48,844 bases of DNA, from the NCBI GenBank assembly GCA_947453885.1, contig CANGIF010000024.1, forward strand, positions 1-48,844. Reading direction: 5' to 3'. This DNA comes from Flavobacteriaceae bacterium. GTDB taxonomy: Bacteria > Bacteroidota > Bacteroidia > Flavobacteriales > Flavobacteriaceae. This document shows, piece by piece, positions 22,660 through 31,492 of the stretch. A model generated the notes under the pieces. That model was given only the letters and a program-made list of their open reading frames with translations. It was not told where the DNA came from and ran no database searches. Positions within the stretch are counted from its first letter, which is position 1; every line of letters begins with the position of its first letter. Both the position numbers and the translations under genes were made by a program.

Positions 22660-23526
22660 TTACAATGGCTCTGCATAGTTTTTGTCAGTGGTTGCGTTGA
22701 GGTTGTAGGCTCTTGGTTGTGGATTTACTTTTTGTGTTGATGGATTTGGCAAATTAATCGAAAATTTTGGTGTGTTCAACATCCAGTTTCGTGCAGCTGC
22801 TTGCCAATCTTTCATTTTGGTTTTTCCACCAATGAGCCAACCGATGCTGGAGTAATAATTGAAAAATCGTTCGGCTTCAAAATCTGTGAAATTCTGATAC
22901 TTGAAATATTCTTTGACTGATTCCAATGTAGGCTTTTCGACTGTACTCGAAGTGATAATTTCCTTTTCTTTTTTGGCGGAACTTTTTTCTTTTTCAACAG
23001 TTTCATTTTTTAAAAACAAATCATCATCAAGATTTTGAAAATTGGTGTCTCTATCTATGTTTTTATTGTTTTTTAATGTTTGTTTATTATTATATATATA
23101 GGGCGGTTCAATAACCTGTTCAGCAACATTACTATTAACGTGTTCATTTTTTGGCTCGGTTGGTTCAAAAATTGGTGTAGTTTGTTCATTATTTGAACTG
23201 GTTGTATCTGAACTATTTTGACTGAAATTATTTCCTTCCGAAAAATTTATCATAAAAACTTCTGTTCCAGAATACGGATTATAGGATGGAAAATAATCTA
23301 AAAACTTCAAACGTTGCAATTCCTTTATACACTTGTGATAGGTTGCTTTTGATGCAATTTTACTTCCTTTCATCATTTCGTCTCTGGAAATTATGATTGG
23401 ATTTTTGAACCGATTGACATTCCAACATTGAAATAGTGTTAAGTACAAGCTTATGTGTGTTGGATTAAGTGATTTTTCAAGCGCAATTCGATTAAAAAAA
23501 CCTGTGAGGTGTTTAATATAATTCAT
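22660..23526 (-). CDS. DnaD-like replication/primosome protein, element B copy
   Basis: This protein of about 288 residues starts MNYIKHLTGFFNRIALEKSL. The winged-helix part includes ISRDEMMKGSKIASKATYHK, a polar linker follows, and the C-terminal domain has RFFNYYSSIGWLIGGKTKMKD and AARNWML. The ATG at 23526 forms an ATGA overlap with the stop of the HTH gene, which decides the start. Unlike the element A copy it carries no dispersed repeats in linker or tail, so it shows the unmodified form. Confidence 0.87.
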   Translation of the reverse strand: MNYIKHLTGFFNRIALEKSLNPTHISLYLTLFQCWNVNRFKNPIIISRDEMMKGSKIASKATYHKCIKELQRLKFLDYFPSYNPYSGTEVFMINFSEGNNFSQNSSDTTSSNNEQTTPIFEPTEPKNEHVNSNVAEQVIEPPYIYNNKQTLKNNKNIDRDTNFQNLDDDLFLKNETVEKEKSSAKKEKEIITSSTVEKPTLESVKEYFKYQNFTDFEAERFFNYYSSIGWLIGGKTKMKDWQAAARNWMLNTPKFSINLPNPSTQKVNPQPRAYNLNATTDKNYAEPL

Positions 23527-23828
23527 CTTACTAGCCATTTAGGGTTGAATAAATTAGGTGAAGCTTCTACCTTGTTTTCTTCTAAAACTTTGAGTAAATC
23601 TGCATAAGCATAGAAAATTATACCGCCAACTTTGGTATAAGATAATACTCCATTGATGCGTAGATTTTGTAAAGTACCAGGAGAAATGTTTAGCAACTTT
23701 CTGACTTCGGTAGATTTGAGCCATTGTTTTTGCTGTTGCGGTTTTGAATTAAACATTGCGTTTAAATCGGAAAGAAGAAGTGTACGGAATTCGTTTAAAT
23801 CTTCGCGAGTAATAACTTCGATTGCCAT
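23523..23828 (-). CDS. Excisionase-type helix-turn-helix protein, element B copy
   Basis: This 101-residue protein begins MAIEVITREDLNEFRTLLLS. The HTH at about residues 38-75 (QWLKSTEVRKLLNISPGTL, LRINGVLSYTKVGG) is near-identical in pattern to the element A protein. The C-terminal extension VEASPNLFNPKWLVR is not in the A copy; its codons overlap the DnaD start. First gene of the replication module; probably excision or copy control. Confidence 0.85.
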   Translation of the reverse strand: MAIEVITREDLNEFRTLLLSDLNAMFNSKPQQQKQWLKSTEVRKLLNISPGTLQNLRINGVLSYTKVGGIIFYAYADLLKVLEENKVEASPNLFNPKWLVR

Positions 23829-24057
23829 AATATTGTGTTTTTAAATATTTCGGACAAAGAGAAAAAATAAAATAATACCAAAACAGTTACTGGGGTTGCG
23901 CAACCCCCAACAAAGTATAGCAAAATCAACCATTCAGCAGAAAAAAATTTTTATTTTTAGTATTGCAATAGTTTATTTTATTCATTTATAACTAGATTTG
24001 CGTATTGAATACAAAATAGAGGTTTTCCCTCTTTACATATATAGCGAAAGTTATTTA
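23829..24057. other. Gene-free region with palindrome
   Basis: This AT-rich stretch upstream of the HTH gene contains the perfect palindrome at 23892-23907 and little else. By position it corresponds to element A's control region at 7724-8055. Confidence 0.4.
23892..23907. promoter_or_regulatory. Perfect 16-base palindrome
   Basis: GGGGTTGCGCAACCCC is a GC-rich perfect dyad in an AT-rich gap, 64 bases upstream of the HTH gene. Candidate operator of the replication module, or part of an origin or transfer site. Confidence 0.5.
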
Positions 24058-24195
24058 GGGCATCAGAAAACGACCAAATTCTTATATGCAGCCTATGAAT
24101 AAACTGTTCGCCTACGCAATGCGTGGGCTCGGTTTATCGTGGCTGTAGGTGCTTGGTCGTACCTCTGATGCTGATTTATCGATGTCCCACGCAGG
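24058..24195 (+). ncRNA. Structured element: long nested hairpin, RNA leader or DNA site
   Basis: The outer stem GCATCAGA/TCTGATGC plus CGACCAA/TTGGTCG (24060-24171) is followed by TGCAGCC/GGCTGTA, AATAAACTG/CGGTTTATC and CCTACGC/GCGTGGG. Three arm differences are G-U on the plus strand. GCGTGGG can alternatively pair with CCCACGC at 24186-24192, a possible switch. It lies about 60 bases before a plus-strand ORF. An oriT or other DNA site is the alternative. Confidence 0.5.
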
Positions 24196-24254
24196 TTGTT
24201 TATACCAACTCCAAAAGGTACATTTTTAGCTATATCTTCTAAAATTATTATTTT

Positions 24255-24419
24255 ATGAAAGTAGAGAATAAAATTAGTCCCGAATTACAACGCTTTATGG
24301 ATGCACAAAAAATACCAAGTGTTGCAGAATTGTTATTAATTAACGATGAAACTTTACTTGGAATGGATGGTTTTGGCTGGCGAATGTTGAAGGAGGTTTT
24401 AAAACTTCGTAAGATTTAA
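24255..24419 (+). CDS. Small helix-hairpin-helix-like protein, 54 aa
   Basis: The frame ATG 24255 to TAA 24419 starts MKVENKISPELQRFMDAQ, then IPSVAELLLINDETLLGMDG and FGWRMLKEVLKLRKI. The pattern L..(I)P.VAELL......L..MDGFG...L.E....L resembles the HhH unit of the RNA polymerase alpha C-terminal domain, which binds DNA. It follows the structured element and converges on the 496-residue gene, overlapping its 3' end by 21 bases. DNA binding is inferred. Confidence 0.65.
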   Translation: MKVENKISPELQRFMDAQKIPSVAELLLINDETLLGMDGFGWRMLKEVLKLRKI

Positions 24420-25889
24420 AAGTTCAATTATTTTTTCACGAATAGCAATTTTCGTTGTAGTTTCAATATTATAGTATTTTGTTTTTATACTATCTGTTGA
24501 AATTTTGGAGGTGTTTTCAGTTTTGAAATTTTCTGAAATAAAGCGAAATATATCTGCTTGATTTTTGTGTTTTATTATTCCGGTTTCGATTAGTAATGCA
24601 AAAAAATAACTCAATTGTGCCACTGATAATCCAGTAAGGAATTTGATTTTATCTTCGTTGTTAGCAACATTTGTAAATTGATTGGCATCTAGTTTCATTT
24701 TTTTTGACAGATATTCTATCTCTTCTTCAATCCAACTGATGATTTGCTCTTTTATAGAAGGTAATTTTTCATTGTATTTAATGAAATTTCGGGTTTGTTT
24801 TTGGTTGTAATTTTTGAGTAATCTGTATAGAATATCAATTTTTTGAATGTTGTTTTCCTGTTTGGATAGTTCAATTAAAATACCATCCGTCAAGTTGTCA
24901 AAAAATTGTGTAGAATTAAAGTTTAAATCAAAAAGGCATTCTTTGATAGCTTCTTCAGAACTATTTTCGAAAGTGATTTGTTTATAAAGTGTCAAAATAA
25001 ATTCCGTACAATAATTGAACTCATAATAGGTCAATTTTTCTTGAATATTTATTGTGGCTATTTTAAGTAAGGGTTCATAAGCCAATTTCAATAACTGATC
25101 ATTAATGTTACTCCCTAATAATCTTGATTTTACTTCTTTGAGTTTGTCTGTTATCTCAAATTCTTTGACTAAAATGGAACGATATGGAATTTGAATGTTT
25201 ACGTTGAGGTAGTTTCGATACTCTTTTTCGATAAAACGTAATAATTTTTCTAAATAAATATAGGTGATTTTCAGACAATCAACCTTATCATAATTATTGG
25301 AAAATTGATAAATATCTGATGAATTTACTGGATTTATCTCTTTGATTAATCTATGGGCTAAATTTTCGAGTGCATACTGTTTTTTATGAATGTATTGCTC
25401 AATTCGCTCTTTAGATTTGAATTTGAAAACTTTTTCTTTATTGATTTTCTTGATTTTGTCATTTTCATTTTTGAGCGAATGATAGCAATATAGAAAGAAT
25501 CGTTTTTCTTGAGATAAATCTTCTATCTCACATTCTTTTAAAATGTATAAAGTGTTACTTTCATTTTTGGAGCTCCAGCGCAAACTGGTTTCGTATTTTG
25601 AAATATTTAATTCGTTTAGAATTGTTGGAATAAATTCATCGAATTCTGAAATATTTTCAACCTCTTCTAAATTTAGTTCTGTTACTTTTGGATGTAGATT
25701 ATGAATTGGTTTTTTTACAATATACTTTGTATTTCCATTTTGTTTAATGAAATCTACTTGGTAAATAAGAAAACTTTCGGAAGCACAATTTTCTAGAAAT
25801 GGATTTAAATCGACACTGAAAATAATCTTTGGATTTTTGATTTCTTTTAGTATCGTATCATAATTTTCTAGAATGTATTTTTGCTTCAT
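24399..25889 (-). CDS. Hypothetical protein, possible element regulator
   Basis: I cannot assign this 496-residue, Lys/Glu/Ile-rich protein. The N-terminal 130 residues look alpha/beta (RWSSKNESNTLYILKE), and the rest is helical. The C-terminus (FLTGLSVAQLSYFFALLIE, IFRFISENF, SIKTKYYN) resembles C-termini of Bacteroidota element regulators, where a similar helical end follows variable N-termini. It sits where rteC sits relative to the HTH/DnaD/ATPase module in element A, so a regulatory role is inferred from position. Confidence 0.65.
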   Translation of the reverse strand: MKQKYILENYDTILKEIKNPKIIFSVDLNPFLENCASESFLIYQVDFIKQNGNTKYIVKKPIHNLHPKVTELNLEEVENISEFDEFIPTILNELNISKYETSLRWSSKNESNTLYILKECEIEDLSQEKRFFLYCYHSLKNENDKIKKINKEKVFKFKSKERIEQYIHKKQYALENLAHRLIKEINPVNSSDIYQFSNNYDKVDCLKITYIYLEKLLRFIEKEYRNYLNVNIQIPYRSILVKEFEITDKLKEVKSRLLGSNINDQLLKLAYEPLLKIATINIQEKLTYYEFNYCTEFILTLYKQITFENSSEEAIKECLFDLNFNSTQFFDNLTDGILIELSKQENNIQKIDILYRLLKNYNQKQTRNFIKYNEKLPSIKEQIISWIEEEIEYLSKKMKLDANQFTNVANNEDKIKFLTGLSVAQLSYFFALLIETGIIKHKNQADIFRFISENFKTENTSKISTDSIKTKYYNIETTTKIAIREKIIELLNLTKF

Positions 25890-25974
25890 ATAAAATTTTG
25901 ATTATCAAGAATATTTTTTATTTTCAAGATTGATTAAAAATCTAGCGAAGGTAAAGTGGCATATAATCTTTAGA

Positions 25975-26073
25975 ATAGGACAATAATGAAATTTAATAGG
26001 ACTTAAGTGAAATTCTGCCTTTTAAATTTAAAAATAATACTTTTTTTATTTCTTAACTAAAGTCAATGAAAGA
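25975..26073. promoter_or_regulatory. AraC-type operator and orphan promoter block, copy 1
   Basis: AGGAC half-sites at 25977 and 25998 are 21 bases apart and match the operators at 40366 and 44927. A block ending TTAACTAAAGTCAATGAAAG (26048-26073) is identical over 26 bases to 40437-40462. Here the gene that follows it at 40 kb is absent, so this looks like a duplicated or left-behind control region. Confidence 0.6.
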
Positions 26074-26139
26074 GAGGAACAATGCTTTTGCTTTTGTTAA
26101 CCATAATACAGCCTCTATAAGTTTATAACAACTGCTAAG

Positions 26140-26937
26140 CTATTCCGATTTTAATACAGCTACTATGAAACCTTTTTTAAAAGATGAAATAAAACTAAAC
26201 CATCGAAGCCATTTCCATCTTTTCTTGTAGTAATCAATCTTGTAAAAAACTTGTTCTTGTCTCCAACCAGTGTCCCATTTGATAATATCATCAATTGAAG
26301 ATATTCCAAATTTGAAAGGTGCAGATGATGTATCGACACTTTTAGCATATCTTTTGGTTCCGACTAATTGCTTGTGTAAAGTATCAAAAATAATGTGAGA
26401 GTTTGTAAATGATTTTCTAATATTTTTTAAAATTGATTTGACCTCTTCATCTGTAAAATACATTAATAATCCTTCTGCAATAAAGATTATATTTTCTTTT
26501 TCTTTTATTTCATTTACCCAAGTTAAATCTAAAATACTTTTTGCGATATAGGTATCGTGTTTTTTATCAAATACTTTTTTTCTAATTTCTAGTGGTTGTG
26601 GTAGATCGACATGATACCATTTATAGTCCGAAAAGCGTTCGGGTCTAGTGTCTAGTCCAGAGCCAAGATTCACAATAACCTTCTTTTTACCTTGTTCTAA
26701 AAGATTATTTACTAGTTTATCAATTAAAAAAGTATTGACGCATACTGAAATTTGACCGATCCAATCTTCATTCATTTTTGAAAAGTCATAATCAATGCGA
26801 TTAAGAATTTCAACGGATACATTGTCCTTTATAATTCCATTTTCTTTGGTTTCTTTAGCTTTAAAATATAAGGGAATAAGCATTGTTTCAGGAACCGCAC
26901 TTAAAGTAGTAACATCTATTTTGTTTTCAATTTTCAT
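26140..26937 (-). CDS. SAM methyltransferase, leucine carboxyl methyltransferase (LCM/Tcmp) family
   Basis: This 265-residue protein shows the LCM-type order: N-terminal TLSAVPETMLIPLYFKA, then the SAM-binding VIVNLGSGLDTRPERF, the acidic YHVDLPQPLEIRKK, and NIIFIAEGLLMYFTDEEV. Relatives methylate carboxyl or hydroxyl groups of small molecules such as polyketides; the substrate here is unknown. It follows the SRPBCC gene by 40 bases on the same strand, probably as one unit. Confidence 0.85.
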   Translation of the reverse strand: MKIENKIDVTTLSAVPETMLIPLYFKAKETKENGIIKDNVSVEILNRIDYDFSKMNEDWIGQISVCVNTFLIDKLVNNLLEQGKKKVIVNLGSGLDTRPERFSDYKWYHVDLPQPLEIRKKVFDKKHDTYIAKSILDLTWVNEIKEKENIIFIAEGLLMYFTDEEVKSILKNIRKSFTNSHIIFDTLHKQLVGTKRYAKSVDTSSAPFKFGISSIDDIIKWDTGWRQEQVFYKIDYYKKRWKWLRWFSFISSFKKGFIVAVLKSE

Positions 26938-26977
26938 GATTACTTTTTTTATTATAAACTTTCTCTCAAAATGGTTT

Positions 26978-27412
26978 TTATTTTTCTGCCAATTCTTTCA
27001 GCTTTTTATTCATTTCTTCAAATCCTTTTTTCGTATTGTTGTCAAGTTGTTTTTTGAAAAGAGACACTAATATTCCTGTAAATTTTTCGCTTTGAATAAA
27101 AGTTGTTGTACCGTTTGCATTGTCAATAAGCTCAAATTTATGTTCTCCGTCAAAAACACCAGCGAATAATAAATGACCTAGCCAGTTCAATTCTTTGTTA
27201 GATACAAATGTTAGTATTTTGGGGGTAAAATTCATTCCTTTTGCTTGCGGTGGTTCAATTCTTACCTTGATTTTACTTCCAACCTTTATTTCTCCATCTA
27301 TGGACTTTATGAATGGATTCCAATTTGGATAATTCTCGAATTTAGTTAGAATTGACCAAATTTTTTCAGGTGTTGCATTAATTAAAATTTCTGTTTTGAT
27401 TTTTTTAATCAT
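26978..27412 (-). CDS. SRPBCC (START-like) family protein
   Basis: This 144-residue protein has the family's opening and core: TEILINATPEKIWSILTKFE, then NYPNWNPFIKSIDGEIKVG, KELNWLGHLLF and a C-terminal amphipathic helix ending MNKKLKELAEK. It is a helix-grip hydrophobic ligand-binding fold of polyketide-cyclase/AHSA1-like type. The ligand is unknown. The downstream methyltransferase suggests shared small-molecule metabolism. Confidence 0.85.
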   Translation of the reverse strand: MIKKIKTEILINATPEKIWSILTKFENYPNWNPFIKSIDGEIKVGSKIKVRIEPPQAKGMNFTPKILTFVSNKELNWLGHLLFAGVFDGEHKFELIDNANGTTTFIQSEKFTGILVSLFKKQLDNNTKKGFEEMNKKLKELAEK

Positions 27413-27526
27413 GGTCGTTATTTTTAAAATGTGTTTAAAATAATTGTTGCTATTCTTTTTAAATTTTCTTGCAAAAATCTAACGGAACAAATATTTTACT
27501 TTGGTTGCGCAGCTGTTTTGTGCCTA

Positions 27527-28384
27527 TTATTTTCTCCAATAAGGACTGATAATTTTATTTTTACTTAATTTCAATAAAATGATTGCAGCTAATAAACAAA
27601 AGATTATTGCTTGTATTGTTCCCTCAGGTCCAAATTCGCCACCTGTAATTAATTGGCTTCCTGTAATTTTTGTTGATAGTAAACTAGCCGTTTTTTCATT
27701 ACCTGAAGTAATTGCACCAAAGACACCTGATTGCATGAAATTCCAAGCAAAATGTATAGCAATTGGAAACCACAGATTTCTTGTATAAATATAAGCAGCA
27801 CCCATTAAAAATCCAGCTTCAATGCCAACGCATAATCCTGATAATAAAGTACTATTTGGATTGGCTAAATGTAAAGCTCCAAAAATAATGGCTGTAATTA
27901 TTAGAGATATGTAGCTGCCTAATTTTTCCTCCAGTATTCTAAAAATAATCCCTCTAATTAAAATTTCTTCAAAAATAGCTACTGAAAAAGCTACCGTAAA
28001 GGGAATAATCATATCTGAAACAGGATTGACTGATACTATTTCAAAACCACCGTTAGCTATAATTACTAGTATGGTAAGACATTGTAATAAGGCTCCTATA
28101 CCAATACCAATTAAAATATAGTTACCCATTCCTTTATTTGAGAATTCGGTTACTTTTCTTTTTTCGTATTTTCTAAAAAAATAGATATAAGTACCAACAA
28201 CTGCAATTGATGAAATGATACCTTTAATCAGGTTTCTTAAATTTTTATTTGCAGGAGTTAAATCCAATATTTTTCCTGTTACTTGTTGCGCCAAAATAAA
28301 GGCAATAAAACAAACTATAAGTCCTAGTAGGATTCTTGTAAAAGGTGCATTTAAAATTCTCTGTTTTTTTGTAATTGTTTTCAT
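27527..28384 (-). CDS. CPBP family intramembrane glutamic endopeptidase
   Basis: This 285-residue protein has about seven hydrophobic segments. The three catalytic blocks of the CPBP (Abi) family are present: FEEILIRGIIFRI (Glu-Glu...Arg), GALHLAN (His), and IAIHFAWNF (His..Asn). Members cleave within the membrane in prenylated-protein or bacteriocin self-immunity pathways. The substrate here is unknown. It is preceded by short ATTTAGTT tandem repeats at 28410-28440. Confidence 0.9.
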   Translation of the reverse strand: MKTITKKQRILNAPFTRILLGLIVCFIAFILAQQVTGKILDLTPANKNLRNLIKGIISSIAVVGTYIYFFRKYEKRKVTEFSNKGMGNYILIGIGIGALLQCLTILVIIANGGFEIVSVNPVSDMIIPFTVAFSVAIFEEILIRGIIFRILEEKLGSYISLIITAIIFGALHLANPNSTLLSGLCVGIEAGFLMGAAYIYTRNLWFPIAIHFAWNFMQSGVFGAITSGNEKTASLLSTKITGSQLITGGEFGPEGTIQAIIFCLLAAIILLKLSKNKIISPYWRK

Positions 28385-28409
28385 AAGTTTTATTATTTAT
28401 TTACTATTA

Positions 28410-28440
28410 ATTATTTAGTTATTTAGTTATTTAGTTATTG
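28410..28440. repeat. Short tandem repeat
   Basis: Three consecutive TTATTTAG-type units lie between the CPBP and serine hydrolase genes. It could slip and alter promoter spacing, but that is speculative. Confidence 0.5.
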
Positions 28441-29766
28441 CTTTATTTTACCACCACTTTTAGTACTTAGCCCTTCCATAATTGTTATCTTATTGATAGC
28501 GCCTTTTTCTCCCTTAAATACTATTGTTATATCATCATCTTTTTGAAAAAATGTATTTTCCTTGTATGGGAAAATCTCAATAAGGGTTGCATTATTTGTT
28601 TGTATAAATAACTGATTATCGATGCGGATTATTTTTACTTTGTAATTGGCATTTACTTCATATTCACCAACATATTTTTCTAAGATAGTAGGCGTTAGAT
28701 TTAGTTCATCAAAGAAGGAATACGGTTTGTCGTAAAGTATAGCAAGTATAGAATGACCGATAGTTTCAATTTGACGATTGAAGATATTATTCAGTATAAT
28801 AATGCTCACGTCTTCTTCTTGAATTCTACCAAAATAACCTGTAAATCCGAAGATATTACCACCATGCGAAACTACTTTTTTATCGTATATCAAGTCAATC
28901 CAACAACCCAGACCATATCCTTCTAGAAACGGAGTTGTAGCTTTTTCAAGACTAGCTTTGTTATAGATTTTGTAATTTAGTAACCCTTTGTGCCATCGAT
29001 ACAAATCCTCGACCGTGCTATATAAAGAACCTGCTGAATAAGTCGCAGTTGAATCCCAGGGTACAGAAGCTTCCTTAGTAGTCTTAGTATATTTACTATA
29101 GCCTAAAGCTTTATCGCTACTTTGTAATCCCACAAAATCGAAGCCCGTATGTTTCATCCCCAAAGGTTTTAAAATGAAATCTTTTACAACTTGTTCGTAG
29201 GGGTTACCAGTTACTTTTTCGATAATTAAACCCAAAAGCATATATCCGGAATTACAATAGGAATATTGTGTACCTGGTTCAAAATCTAATGGTTTATTGA
29301 TAAAATAGGAAAGCATTTGTTTCTTAGTTCTTGGTTGTGTTCCGGTATTAAAGGCATTGGGATCTCTTAGAATTTCATAAATACCAGAAGTATGCGTGAG
29401 TAAATGTTTAATTGTTATTTCGTTACCTCTAACAAAGTCAGGAAAATAGTTACTCAGTTTTTCATCAAGTGATAATTGATGGTTTTCAATTAATTTCAAA
29501 ACTACTGCGGCAGTAAACTCTTTGGTTATTGATCCTATTTGATAAATTGTATTTGGAGAATTGAGGATATTCTTTTCTATATACTGATATCCATATGCTT
29601 TTTCATATATTATCTTGCCCTTTTTACTCACTAAAACGGTACCATTGAAACGATTTAGTTTTACTGCTTTTTCGATAAGCGACTCTATTTTTTTACTTAA
29701 ATACTGTCCATTAGCAGCAATGGAACTAAATATAATGACAAAGAGTGTTACAATTCCTTTTTTCAT
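28435..29766 (-). CDS. Serine hydrolase, class C beta-lactamase / DD-peptidase family
   Basis: This 443-residue protein has a signal peptide (MKKGIVTLFVIIFSSIAANG). Active-site motifs are GSITKEF (S-x-x-K), YSYCNSG (Y-x-N) and a late SHGGNIFG (H-G-G replacing KTG), the typical layout of esterase-like AmpC relatives. A C-terminal domain of about 100 residues follows. It acts in the periplasm or at the surface on an unknown ester or peptide. Annotation as a true antibiotic beta-lactamase would not be justified. Confidence 0.9.
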   Translation of the reverse strand: MKKGIVTLFVIIFSSIAANGQYLSKKIESLIEKAVKLNRFNGTVLVSKKGKIIYEKAYGYQYIEKNILNSPNTIYQIGSITKEFTAAVVLKLIENHQLSLDEKLSNYFPDFVRGNEITIKHLLTHTSGIYEILRDPNAFNTGTQPRTKKQMLSYFINKPLDFEPGTQYSYCNSGYMLLGLIIEKVTGNPYEQVVKDFILKPLGMKHTGFDFVGLQSSDKALGYSKYTKTTKEASVPWDSTATYSAGSLYSTVEDLYRWHKGLLNYKIYNKASLEKATTPFLEGYGLGCWIDLIYDKKVVSHGGNIFGFTGYFGRIQEEDVSIIILNNIFNRQIETIGHSILAILYDKPYSFFDELNLTPTILEKYVGEYEVNANYKVKIIRIDNQLFIQTNNATLIEIFPYKENTFFQKDDDITIVFKGEKGAINKITIMEGLSTKSGGKIKQ

Positions 29767-29803
29767 ATTTTGAGGTCTTAAGTTTTATTAAATAGATACT
29801 TTG

Positions 29804-30568
29804 CTAATGTTTCTCTTTGTTTGGTAAGCAATAAACAACCTTTCCTGTTTCATCCAAAAAATTAATTTTTGCATCCCCGCTAGAATCTACAATTAGCTGA
29901 ATTCTTGTTTTACCTTTTCCGTCAGCCAGATTTATTAATGCTGATTTATTTGCATCTTTACCAATAAAAACTCTATGTGCAAAGGCAGGGTCACCATCAA
30001 CAGGCTCCAAAAGTTGTTTTAGTTTAGCATCTCTTTCGGGGCTATTTGGTAATTTTTCTGTTTCCTTGTAGGTACGACGAAACTCAGGGAAAGAAGGACT
30101 GTTATGCCAGTCATCAACATATAAACCTGTTTTCCTATCTCCATTATCGTCAAGATATTGTAAATACAGAACCTGATTTTGATTGTATTGGTCAAAAGAA
30201 AAATGTCCTGATGCAAAATATTTTCCATTACTATCTTTTCTTCCTGAAAACACAAGTCCTCCACATTCAGTGGCTTCGTCATCGTAGAATATTAATCCAG
30301 CACGGTTGCCTCCTGGAATGCCAAAAGGTTTTCCGTGATTCAAATTTTCAGGTGATTTTTCCAAATTGGTAAGAACTAATCTAGGTTGTCCATTTGGTTC
30401 AACGATATTTATTCGCTTTGCGGTTAGTTCTTCAACTATTAATTTTTCTGAATTACTTTCCATTCTAAAAATCAAGAACAAGGCAATGAATAGCAATATG
30501 GATGATACTATTGCATATACTGATAGAAAGCGTATTTGCATTTTAATATTGTTATAATTATTTGTCAT
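29804..30568 (-). CDS. Membrane-anchored hypothetical protein
   Basis: This 254-residue protein has one N-terminal membrane helix (FLSVYAIVSSILLFIALFLI) and an extracytoplasmic part of repeated beta hairpins, such as GGNRAGLIFYDDEATECGGL and GHFSFDQYNQNQVLYLQYLD. I recognise the GLIFYDDE...GGL.F.G pattern as recurring in Bacteroidota, but no function is known to me. It lies between the serine hydrolase and DUF4249 genes. Confidence 0.7.
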   Translation of the reverse strand: MTNNYNNIKMQIRFLSVYAIVSSILLFIALFLIFRMESNSEKLIVEELTAKRINIVEPNGQPRLVLTNLEKSPENLNHGKPFGIPGGNRAGLIFYDDEATECGGLVFSGRKDSNGKYFASGHFSFDQYNQNQVLYLQYLDDNGDRKTGLYVDDWHNSPSFPEFRRTYKETEKLPNSPERDAKLKQLLEPVDGDPAFAHRVFIGKDANKSALINLADGKGKTRIQLIVDSSGDAKINFLDETGKVVYCLPNKEKH

Positions 30569-30656
30569 ACAATATTTGTTTTTATAATATTATCTAGCTT
30601 ATTTTTATCGGTTTATTGGGTTAGATAATTAACCAAATTCCATTTTTTAAAAAATA

Positions 30657-31481
30657 TTATTGAATGGTATAATTAGTTACATCCGCTTCACTTGCTCTAA
30701 AATAGCCCAAAGGATAGTTGTCAAAATTCGTTTCGTTTTTTATATTTCCTCTCACTGTTGCAGGTGGTGTTTGAAACGGTCCACCACCAGAAGTTCCAGC
30801 CACGCCTAATAGTATACTCATGTAATTATAATATCCTTTCGAAATTCCATAATGGGTAATTTCAACTTGCTGACCTGGTGCTGTGTCCTTTTCAAGTACC
30901 AAACTAAAAAAAGTATTCCCTTGAAAAAACTCATCATCATCAACTGAATATTCTGGTTTTAGGTTTTTTGTAAATTTGTATTTGTACAAATAATAATTTT
31001 CAGCATCTGCTGGGTCATTGAAAAATGTTTTTAATTTTAGGAAACTTGTTCCTAAACCATTTTGAGTTTCTTGTGTTACTGAAGTTATTGCCGCAACTGA
31101 TTTTAAGGTTTCAGTTGCAGTATAATTTTGTCCGTTATTGATAACCGTTAATGTGTAAGTTTCGTCAATTACAGGTATAAAATTGTTACACTGATATATC
31201 CCAGTATTGGGGGTTTCTGTAAAGTTGAAAACGACATTTGTACTATTTTTTATAAAAACGGTTGCTCCTGAAACTACTGGTATTTCATTAGTATAATAAT
31301 CAGTTGTAGTTGACAATTTTATGACTTGGTTGTTTCCCGTTGTTCCTTTTTGCCAAATTAGGGAAGCGTCAATTACTAGTCTAGGTTTGTCCGTATTTAA
31401 AGGAATGTCAACTACATCTTGACAGCTGTGTATAAATATAGCTGCAAATACTACTATTATTAGATTTATTTTATTTTTCAT
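30657..31481 (-). CDS. DUF4249 lipoprotein
   Basis: This 274-residue protein has a lipoprotein signal ending IFIHSCQD. It then shows the DUF4249 opening DIPLNTDKPRLVIDASLIWQ, the SGATVFIKN repeat and YTLTVINNGQNYTATETL. Such lipoproteins are encoded directly after TonB receptors of the carboxypeptidase-like type and probably work with them at the outer membrane. Here the receptor gene ends 11 bases upstream. The transported substrate is unknown. Confidence 0.88.
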   Translation of the reverse strand: MKNKINLIIVVFAAIFIHSCQDVVDIPLNTDKPRLVIDASLIWQKGTTGNNQVIKLSTTTDYYTNEIPVVSGATVFIKNSTNVVFNFTETPNTGIYQCNNFIPVIDETYTLTVINNGQNYTATETLKSVAAITSVTQETQNGLGTSFLKLKTFFNDPADAENYYLYKYKFTKNLKPEYSVDDDEFFQGNTFFSLVLEKDTAPGQQVEITHYGISKGYYNYMSILLGVAGTSGGGPFQTPPATVRGNIKNETNFDNYPLGYFRASEADVTNYTIQ

Positions 31482-31492
31482 ATTGTTTGTAT

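Noticed and set aside
28435..29766. Antibiotic-resistance beta-lactamase
   Set aside because: The third motif is HGG rather than KTG and the C-terminal domain is esterase-like, so resistance cannot be claimed.
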